A DNA stretch of 64,000 nucleotides. Source: Brachionus rotundiformis (taxonomy: Eukaryota > Rotifera > Eurotatoria > Ploima > Brachionidae). A program made the position numbers and the translations under genes. Shown piece by piece: positions 54,856 through 64,000 of the stretch. The stretch covers positions 1,553,871-1,617,870 of the forward strand of contig JAESIW010000138.1 in assembly GCA_016802295.1 (NCBI GenBank). Reading direction: 5' to 3'. How positions within the stretch are numbered: position 1 is the first letter of the stretch; every line of letters starts with the position of its first letter. The notes under the pieces are model-generated. The model was not told where the DNA came from, searched no databases, and saw only the letters and a program-made list of their open reading frames with translations.

Positions 54856-57800
54856 ATATTAATAATAATAGCACAAATAATATTATAACAGATAATACAG
54901 CAAATGCTCAAAGTAGCACATTGAATAATACTTTTACTACTCCTACAAGTTCTACTACTGCAATTAATAACAACACTAGTGGCAATAATAATAGTAGTAA
55001 CAATACGTACATTTATTCTCAACAATTAAAGTCGTCCATATTGCAGCACGTACTGATTCCTTGTTTTAGCTATGCGTTTGAGAACGGACAGCACGAAGCT
55101 ATTATTGGCGGTGCGCCTAGTCCTGACACCGACTCGTCCGACAATATAATATCAGTTTTTATAAATAATGTAGTCGATCCGGAACAAAGTCACATCTATT
55201 CAGACTCGGTTAGAATTCATTTGCTTCAATTGTCGTCACTATTTGTCCAGTACGCTCACGACTACATTCACAATGTGAACAATAAAAAACAAGGCACCAA
55301 ATTGCGTCGTCTAATGACATTTGCTTGGCCATCACTTTTGGCCAAAACATGTGTCGATCCATTCAACAAATACCATGGATTGTTGCTTCTCAGTCACATA
55401 ATATCCAAATTTGCCATACACAAACGAATTGTGTTTCAAGTATTTCACTCGTTGTTGAAAGCCTATGCACCAGAAGCTAAACAAGTAGTTAGACAAGCGC
55501 TGGAAATTTTGACACCTACATTTCCGACTAGATCCGAAGATGGCTACATAACATTGGCCTCTTGGACAAAAAAAATACTAATTGAAGAAAATCATTTGGT
55601 ACCACAATTGACTCATCTTGTTTACATAATAGTACGCTATTATAAAGTATTCTACTATATACGTCACACACTTATAAATCAATTGATAGTTGCACTACAA
55701 AAAGTTGGACTGTCACAAAATTCCACCAACGAAAACAAGCTGTTAATCATTGACTTGTGCGAGACAATTCTCAAATGGGAGGCGCAACGAAAACTTGACT
55801 CGGAAGATGTTAACTTTGATCAAAATCTAAAAATTAAACATCCAGATATTCTAAAACCATTCGACAAGCACATATGTGACTTTATAATGAATTTTCTAAT
55901 TCGATTTGCATGTCAAATGGCACCACAAACAAACGATCAATCTTCTCAACAACACCAACAGCAGCAGCAACAGCAACAGCAACAGCAGCATCACCAAAAT
56001 CAACAACAACATCAAACAAATGCTAATATAAACGAACAATTGTGTCGTAAATGTTTGAATTTATTTCAAATGGCAATAAAAAATGATCTGTTGTCAAATT
56101 TTGATCTTAAATTGGAAATATTGGACAAAATTTTAACCAGTCTTGAATCAACATTTGCCCAAAATCCCCTTGTCGCCAATGTACTCGGTGTACAATCTCA
56201 AAATGTTCAAAGCACACAAACAAATCTCAATCAAGTGTACATATGTCTTGAGATATTGACATTTTTAATCGAAAATACATCCAAACAAAAAATTCAACTC
56301 ATTCTCAAAAGTCTACATCGTGGTTTTCAATTTGCCATTGTGAGCACTAATGTAAAACTAATTAAGCTTATTGCTTCCATTATTGAAAAACTTATGCTTA
56401 CCATACCCAATGAGGTATTTAATACATCTATGTCAAACGATACAGAATCATCAAGCGATCCTATTTATTCACTATTTGGACAACCGGACGGCATTCTTTG
56501 TCGCATGATAATCGAAAGTTTGTCCTATTATGAAAAAATGAGCCTCATAAATCAGGCTGAAAATTCGTCCATTAACTTGACCATAGACATATTGAACAAT
56601 TGTTTAGTGCTGATTAAGGCCGCGTCTGTTTACAATCATCAATATATAGACAGACTAATGGGTCCCATAATGAAAATAATACAAAAATTGTATCGTGATC
56701 ATTTGAATTCGATTGGCAGCATTGGACAATTGGTATCAAGTCAAGAGGGATTTAATCTAATTCAAATTCAAAATGGCAAACAAGTCTATTCGTTTACTGA
56801 GCTCATAATTCAAGCTATTGACTTGGTAAAGAAAAGAGTTGGTGTAATGAGTAGCGAAATGAGGAAAATGTTTGTTAATCAAATATTGGTAAATTTAATT
56901 GACAAATCAATTGACTTAAGATTGATTAAATATTTGGTAAAATTGATTAACGATTGGATAAAAATGAATCATGAAACCAATGTGCTACCAAATCAAATAC
57001 CAACAATGAAAGAAAAACTTGTCTTATTGCAAAAATTGACCATATGCATGGATAAAAAGTATTCAGACCAAGACGATATACAGTCGATATTTTTGAACAC
57101 AATTAGCTATGTGTATCAAAATGATGCCTATTTTGCTCAACAAGAATTTAAATGCAAACTTGAGCAAGCATTTTTGCTTGGTATGAAAAGTTCTAATGTC
57201 AAAATGAGACAAATGTTTTACGATTTGTTTAATAGAAATTTTCAATCGAATGATTTGTATGAACGTTTGTGTTTTGTTTTGGTAACACAAAATTGGGAAC
57301 TATTTGGTACTTATTATTGGATTAAACAGTGCATTCAATTAACACTTGGATCATGTTATAATACTAATTTTGTTTTAAATCGATTGGAGCCCAAATTTTT
57401 AAGCTTGTTCGAGAGTCAATTTATGCCACTTGACCAAGCATACACCAACAACATCAACAACATCAATATAGATAGCAGTACATTGCAAACAATGGATACT
57501 GATAACACTAGTACAAATGATACAAAAACTGATAATCAATTTTTAATTGCTCAACTAAATTTTGAACATGATTTTTGCAAAAAAGGTATTTTTGATTGAT
57601 TTATTTAAAATTTTAAATAATTAAATAATTAAATATTGAAAAAAAAAATTCTTATTTATTTATTTATTTTTACATTATTTAAAGATGATCTAGATCTAGA
57701 TCTTATTTCCTAATGTTTTATTTATTATTAATTGTAGACAAAGTGCTCAACATTTATACTGTACAATCGAATGAGCAACAGCAGAGAATAGATCAAGATC

Positions 57801-60800
57801 ATGATCAATGCACAATGCAAATTGATCAAGACACACCTAGATATGAATTGATTGGAAAAATTTTTAAATTCGAAAACAATCTATTCAAAATGACTAAAAA
57901 ACTAAACTTGTCCAATTTAATTGATCCAATATGCAATCTTTGCCATTTTAGCACCGATTTGGCTCACTCTGTTTGGACACAAATTTTTGCCAAATTTTTC
58001 AATCTATTCACCGACAAACAAAAAATAAATCTTATCAATGAGTTAACGCCATTTTTTGCATCTGGAATTCATTGCATACAAAAAAATACACAATTGAGTG
58101 TTTTGAACACATTTTGTGAATCGATGATCGAGTCCGGTCATTTAAATGAATGTTTTGCACACATTCTCAAGCCTTCTCTATTGAGCTATTTGGCCAAAAA
58201 TCATAACCTCTGGCACAGATCGATACTAATATGCGAAAATCAATATCTAGCTGAGCCAAATGTTGATCTCTTGCAAGTTTTAACACATTTGTTGAACATT
58301 TTAAAAGAAGATGATTTAAAAACTGGTCTTTTGGTTGCCAATAGAACGGCTAACGATCCGACTCGAATAGCTCTAATATACGAACAACAAGGCATGTATT
58401 TACAAGCTCAAAAGCTATTTGAAGACATGATATCTAAAAATGTTGACTCTTATCTAAATGACTATTTGAATAAAGAAGAACAAATATTGGAGTCTAATTT
58501 GTGGGAAGAAAAATGGGTTCGATGTTGTAAGGAATTGAATCAATGGACCGAGCTAAATGAATACATGTCGGCCAAAGACAGTGATTTGAGTTTAATGCTT
58601 GAATGTGCTTGGAAGTCTCAGTCCGATTGGCAATTGATGAAAACGTGTCTAATGACACAAAAAGAAACAAATATTTCAAGAGATCAATTATGGAAATGGT
58701 ATTTGTACCAAGGCTACTATTTAGTATGCAATCCGGATGATTTGCATCATTTGATGCTTCAAAGTCAATCGGTGTTTTCACTATCGGCTGCCATTGAATC
58801 CAAAGTTGAGAAATGTATGATATCTGCATTAAAAGAATGGAGACGTTTGCCAAAATTGATTACACCAGCGCACACTTCACTATTACAAGCAGCACAGCAG
58901 ATAATTGAGTTGCAAGAAGCTTTTCAAATTCAACAAAATTTAATCAATCAATCGCAAGCATTACAAGAAACAAAAGGAATAATTAAAACGTGGCGAACTC
59001 GTTTGCCGCTAATAAGCGACGATTTGAGCTATTGGAATGATGTATTCCAATGGCGTCAATTTCACTATGAATCGTTTACCAAATATTTTGAAAAACAACA
59101 GCTAAATTCCACTCAAGCAATGCTAGGCGTACATGCACTCGCACAAGGTATTTAACTAGGTTTATTAATAATAATCAAATTAAAGTTTATCTATTTTTCC
59201 ATTTTTTTATTTATTTATTTATTTGTTTATATTTAATTGTTTGATCTATCTGTATGAATTTTTTTAATTTAAACTAAAAAAACCTAAAAATAGAAAAAAT
59301 AAGCTATAAATAAATTACATTTAATTAATTTTAAATTATTGATAATTATTATTAAATAAGAATTTTTTATTTTAATAAATAGGAATAGTCAATTTTGGAA
59401 AAATTGCTCGCAAACAACATCTGTATGATCTTTGTCTTGAAACATTGAACAAAATTCACAAAAAGCAATCAGTGCCTATAATTGACTGTTTTTTAAAAGT
59501 TAAACAAGAGATAAAATGCTACATAAACACATATGAATATTTGACGCCCAAACAGAGCAAAGAAATACTCGATTTAATCGAAGCAACTAATCTGAAATAT
59601 TTTACAAAAGAAAGTGTTGCCGAATTGATATCACTTAAAGCCCAATTTCTGCAATTGAACAACAAATTCGACGAAGCAAATCATTTGTATTCATTTTCGA
59701 TTTATTTGAACGATTCATCTGCTAAATTGTGGGGAGCATGGTCTGATTATTTGACGCAAGCATTTGTTGATGTAACTAGTCGTCAATTGTATTCGTCACG
59801 TTCGATTGAAGCGGCCGAATCGGCTCTCATCGGTCTTATGAATGCCGCACGACATACTGGTGGCGAAGCCAAAACTCGCAAATACATAGCCAAAATATTT
59901 TGGTTGCTTAGCTATGACAATGAGAAACGAGATTTGTTCAATCAATTCGAGGCACATGCTTTGTCATCTATACCGGCTCAAAACTGGATCCAATGGATAC
60001 CTCAATTAATTACTCTAATACTTAAAAATGATGACAATGGCAAATATTTATATAGTCTAATTAATCAAATTATTCGTCAGTATCCTCTTGCCGTCTATTA
60101 TCCATTGAGAACATTGTATTTTAAAATAAAACAAGACGAACACACAGACAAAATAAGACAACAACTATTTTCTCAGCAAAAAGCCCAAAGTGAAACTCAG
60201 AGCGAAAATCAAAAAGAAACCAAAACAAATTCATCTTCATCATCAGCTGAATCACTTGTGCGTGGCGTTGTTGGTCTAATGCATGTACAACGCGAAATGC
60301 ATCCACTCTTGTTCAACACAATTGAAGGCCTAATCGATCAACTTCTAATGCTAAAATGCACTTGGCACCAAGATTTGCTCAAAAATTTCAAACTCACGCT
60401 AAACTATGTGTATACATACGCGTACGAAGCCAATCTGAACAAAAATGTCTGTATCCCGTTATTATTTTATTATTTCATATGTATCTTTGTAGTTAGATAG
60501 TTAGTTAGAAACAATTATAATTTGTTTTGAAATTTAATAGGTACCATAATCAAGATTAAAAATAAATAAATTCTTTCTACTATTTGATTAATATAATAAT
60601 ATATAATAATATAAGACGCATTTGTCTAGTAAATTACAATGTCTCTATTTTTTTTGTTTTAATAAGTATATTATATAAATGTTTAAAAAAAAATATTTAA
60701 AAAAAATTTAAACTTAATTCTAAACTTAATCTAATCAAACACATATTATCTTTTTTAAGAGTGATTTTGTCGAAACAATCGATCCATTTTCTATCATATG

Positions 60801-62340
60801 GTTCAAACGAATACACAAGTTCTATATTGATTTTCAATATTTACAAATTCCAAATCGATTGAATACACAACAAAACTCTCCACTGACGGCTAGTAGCGTC
60901 TCTTCGCCAATGACACCAACATCTACCACTAGTCAACAAGCAACTGTTTCTAGTTCTTCAAATCAACAAAATACGCGTCTCAAAAGTCTAATAGCCATTC
61001 TAAACGATCCAAATCATCAAGCAACAAGACAAAAATTTCAACAAGACTTTCCCTATGCTCAAAATAGTACGTCCCAACAACAGCAGCAACAACAAATTAG
61101 CATCAAAACGTTTATAGATAAATTAAAGTCTTGGATAAAAATTCTTGAAGTTTATAACGATTTAATGATACCTAAAAAGAATCTATTAGATGAACGATTT
61201 AAATTGGTATCACAATTTTGTTCTAATACAGCTGAAATAGAACTGCCTGGCGAATATCTAGTTCCAAGATCGACAAATTACTATGTTAAAATAAGTAGAT
61301 TTTTGCCTGTTTATGAATCAATTGAAAAACATCAACTTTTTTGCCGGCGTATTTCAATACGCGGACATAATGGAAAAATATATCCATTTTTGATTATGAA
61401 CGAGCCTAATCATTTCTTTGAGTCAAGAAAAGAAGAACACTGTTTACAAATATTTCGAATGGTCAATACTTACTTAAACAAGCAAAAAGAGACGTCAAGT
61501 AGATCGTTAAGCTTTAGTTCACCAAGGATGGTTAGCTTGTCATACGATTTTCGTATGGTTGAGGATGAGCCAAGCTCATTGAGTCTCTTGGACATTATTA
61601 AACCTGATTTAAGAGAAAAATGTCTGGACACATATTTTTCTCAACGTCCAATTAGTACCAAGTTAAACATTTACAAACACATCACAGAATCAATATTGAC
61701 CAAGCGTGCACTTAAAACATGGGCCATTAAAAAATACACAAATTCTAGTGATTATTTTAATTTTAGAAAAATGTTCACTCAACAATTATCAATTTATAAT
61801 ATAAGTGAATACATCCTTGGTTTAACTAGTTTAAAGCCAAGTCAATTTTATCTAAGTCAAAATTCTGGTCTTTGTCAAACAATTAGGTATAAATTTGATT
61901 TAGATGATAAACTTTCTCAAAATAGCAAAGTTGTACCATTTCGTTTGACACCTAATCTAACTGAATTTATTCAACAAGCTTCCATATATGGACAAATGAG
62001 CGGTTCGATGACAGCGTTTGTAAGATCGTTGCACGAGCCACAATACGCATTTGTTTGGATATTGAGAACTATACTAAAAGACGAAATTCTTTATGCTTTA
62101 ATACGTAAAAAACAAGAGGATACGATGAAAAATAATAGCTATCCAAATTTGAGTTACGAAACTGAACAAGAAAATGTTGTTAACTTGGTCAACAAATTAG
62201 TAGCGACAATAGAATTAAAAATCAAAGACTGTGCCAATATGGACAATGGAAAAAGTTATATACTCAGCGATTTAATACCGAAAGCAATGAAAATTGAAAA
62301 TCTATGTGAACTAGATCCTGGTTGGTTTGCTTGGTTTTAG
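48822..62340 (+). CDS. TRRAP: TRRAP (Tra1), SAGA/TIP60 activator-binding scaffold
   Basis: Ten exons: 48822-49866, 49936-50204, 50294-51852, 51979-52669, 52800-52952, 53099-54345, 54407-57585, 57738-59147, 59383-60446 and 60760-62340; all phases fit, about 4065 residues (human about 3860). TRRAP is a PIKK-family pseudokinase that brings histone acetyltransferase complexes to activators. HEAT repeats fill most of the protein (for example LRSSNETIALAAYRVLGKLG, PRKHLKLRHYSHQFQIGILE). The FAT region lies in exons 8-9. The kinase-like domain in exon 10 has VPFRLTPNLTEFI and YKFDLDDK but no catalytic loop or DFG. The FATC end reads ENLCELDPGWFAWF. Exon 7 carries Thr/Asn and Gln runs. Introns 1 and 3 (69 and 126 bp) have no stop and keep frame. 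The donor of intron 9 (GTCTGT) is the least certain junction. Confidence 0.95.
54800..54855. repeat. (ACA)n coding repeat, poly-Thr in TRRAP
   Basis: Trinucleotide repeat encoding a Thr run, then Asn-rich sequence, inserted between HEAT-repeat segments of TRRAP. On the other strand it makes an artefactual Cys-rich frame. Confidence 0.9.
55944..56010. repeat. (CAR)n coding repeat, poly-Gln/His in TRRAP
   Basis: Mixed CAA/CAG/CAC codons give a run of Gln and His in exon 7 of TRRAP, probably a loop outside the helical repeats. Confidence 0.9.
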
Positions 62341-63063
62341 GTTTTGTCTTACAAAATCAATTTTTCATTCATGTATCTAAAAAAAAAAGCCAAAAATGAT
62401 TAATTTTTTTTTTATACTTAATATAAATATAACAAATAAAAAAAATTTAATTTTGAATATACATTTGTTAAAATGTGGTATTATAATCACAAGATTTATC
62501 TTTTAGCCAACTGCTTTATTTTAGATTATTTTTATTTTTTAAATTCGAAAAATTATATTCAATTTGTCAGCCAAGCGTCATGCAAGAATAAAAAGCTTGA
62601 CATCACATATTTCAAATTCTGAAAAAGGATGTATTCAATCCAATTTTAAATATTAATTTTAAATAGTGATTTTTTTAATTTATGATATTGAAATTTTTGA
62701 AACTATTCACGCTATTCATCCTCAACCATACGCTATCAAGATTCATTCAGAAAAATTATGTTTGATAAAATCATTTGTTATTAAATGCGAGAATATATAA
62801 AGAATATATAGTTTCAAGAAATTTCAATTACATTAATTAAAAATATCATAATTTAAAATTAATATTTTATATATTAATGAAAAGCATATTTATTTTTAAA
62901 GCTATTATAAATATGCATTTAAGTGAATTGCACACATTTTAAACTTTAAACATTTTTGAAATTTTAATATAAGTTTTATTTGTCTAAAATACCAAAAATA
63001 GTTTAAATTTTAAAAATTATTGTTTTAATAATTTTATTTTAACATAAAAATGGATTAACGTTT
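62341..63063. other. Intergenic TRRAP to metalloprotease-like gene
   Basis: 720 bp, AT-rich, no coding segment recognised. Confidence 0.5.
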
Positions 63064-64000
63064 ATGAAATTTTTTATCTTACATTTTTTTAGAATGTATT
63101 CCTGTATACAGGTTTTTTCAAAGATTTATGAAAAAAAAATGAAAATTGGACAAGATGTTTTTTCATTTAACGAATTAGCAGATGAATTGAAAAATATTAC
63201 ACCAGATAAAAAAATTAACAAAGACTATTTATCTTATGATGAAATTGATGCTTCCAATTTTATGTCATTGTCAAAAGACTGCATCATTCGCAACCTTTGC
63301 TTAAATCCAAGTATTCAACGACATCCTAGATTTAAAATAAAATCATTAAAATTCTTTTATGAGTTTATAAATCAGGAGGTTATATCCGAGGAATCACTTG
63401 CTCAGTCAATTTTTCTTATTCATAACTCTAAAGTTGACTATGAAATAGATCCAACATTCTTTAATGATATATTAGAGAGTTTCTCAAGTATTAAAATTAG
63501 TTCATTAGTAGAACAATATCCAAATGTATTCAATGCGCTAAGAACATTATTTAGCAAAATTCTTTCCAATAAGTTTATTCAACAAACTGTAGATGAATTA
63601 ATTGATAAGTTGGTTAAGAAAGACGCTGTTAGAAGAACAAATTTTGATTTTGATTATGAACATTTAAATTTAAAGTTTATTGACAGTGAGTATAGTGGAC
63701 TTTATGGTTATGCCGGAAGGAACTTAATCTACCTAAATACTAAACCTTTTCTAAAATTATATACAAAAAAAAAAAAAAATGGATATTTTAAGTAGTGACC
63801 AGAAATTGACAGCAATCAAAATAACATTTATCTCAGTAGTTGTGCACGAACTTGCTCATGTAGTTTTAAGATACAGGCTAAATGACTTCAACAAGTCAAG
63901 TCCATTTTTAAAGGAATTGAAAATAAATGATGACAAGATTCTGAGCAATATTGATGAATGTGGCATAGAATGTGAAAAAATTTTGTTTAAAGAAGCTATT
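63064..64000 (+). CDS. Putative zincin metalloprotease-like protein, partial, frameshifted
   Basis: Partial at the right edge. The first frame (63064-63795) gives 243 residues; the ATG at 63094, just after an acceptor-like TTTTTTTAG, is an alternative start. Around residues 210-235 it reads EYSGLYGYAGRNLIYLNTK, a substrate-groove-like beta segment before a helix. A run of 15 A's (63765-63779) follows, after which that frame stops at TAG. The next frame continues at once with about 74 residues: FISVVVHELAHVVLRYRL, carrying the HExxH zinc motif, and then IDECGIECEKILF, a likely third-ligand segment. The two halves belong together, so either the assembly is off at the homopolymer, the gene is broken, or it is spliced there. 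Family unknown. Confidence 0.6.
63765..63779. repeat. A15 homopolymer at a reading-frame break
   Basis: Fifteen A's where the metalloprotease-like frame shifts to the +1 frame; a length of one fewer (or two more) A would restore a continuous frame. Confidence 0.8.

Noticed and set aside
54774..55025. Cys-rich minus-strand frame
   Set aside because: It is the antisense of the TRRAP ACA/AAT codon repeats.
1..64000. Mobile elements, CRISPR arrays, viral insertions
   Set aside because: No transposase, reverse transcriptase, integrase, long terminal repeats or spaced direct repeats were found; only microsatellites and small inverted repeats are present.

Overview
This window is nuclear DNA from a bilaterian animal with a small, very AT-rich genome. 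The evidence is GT-AG introns mostly 50-70 bp long, intergenic DNA that is close to pure A/T, and orthologues of animal genes (melted/VEPH1, AF10, TRRAP, DDIT4, CFAP144, HP1, the V-ATPase c'' subunit). Compactness and base composition suggest a rotifer, most likely monogonont (Brachionus-like). That placement is an inference, since no phylogenetic marker was tested. No CRISPR array, rRNA, tRNA or intact mobile element was seen.

Layout, left to right. 1-5.6 kb: ABCE1 (-, runs off the left edge), APE1 DNA-repair nuclease (-), a PKA regulatory subunit without a visible docking domain (+), a full-length glutamine synthetase homologue that has lost catalytic residues (+), and LYRM2 in three tiny exons (+). 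6.8-16.4 kb: HP1 (+), an LRR protein with a candidate RFX X-box (+), a small syndecan-like membrane protein (+) and ALDH16A1 (+). 17-18.6 kb: two tandem V-ATPase c'' genes differing by one intron. 18.7-22.4 kb: a CYP3-clan-like P450 and a condensation-type acyltransferase (both -). 22.9-27.3 kb: ciliary CFAP144 (+) convergent with melted/VEPH1 (-). 29-34.6 kb: an uncharacterised disordered protein (-) and AF10/MLLT10 (-). 35.9-38 kb: eIF4E and MPC1 (+). 38.7-42 kb: a 1104-residue protein with SKI/DACH-like modules (-). 42-47.3 kb: the largest gene-free stretch. 47.3-62.3 kb: DDIT4/REDD1 (+) and a complete TRRAP of about 4065 residues in ten exons (+). 63-64 kb: the start of an HELAH metalloprotease-like gene, broken by a frameshift at a 15-A run.

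The genes do not form an operon or one pathway; they are a mixed set of housekeeping genes (translation, repair, chromatin, proton pumping, mitochondrial pyruvate import, TOR and insulin signalling, cilia). Exon structures were built by hand from splice sites, reading-frame continuity and family resemblance. Several apparent starts are TTG, and in those cases I use the first in-frame ATG. The most unusual content is the glutamine synthetase pseudoenzyme, the SKI/DACH-like multi-module protein, the X-box-like palindromes 80-85 bp upstream of three start codons, the acyltransferase whose active-site motif is split by an intron, and the intron difference between the tandem c'' genes.
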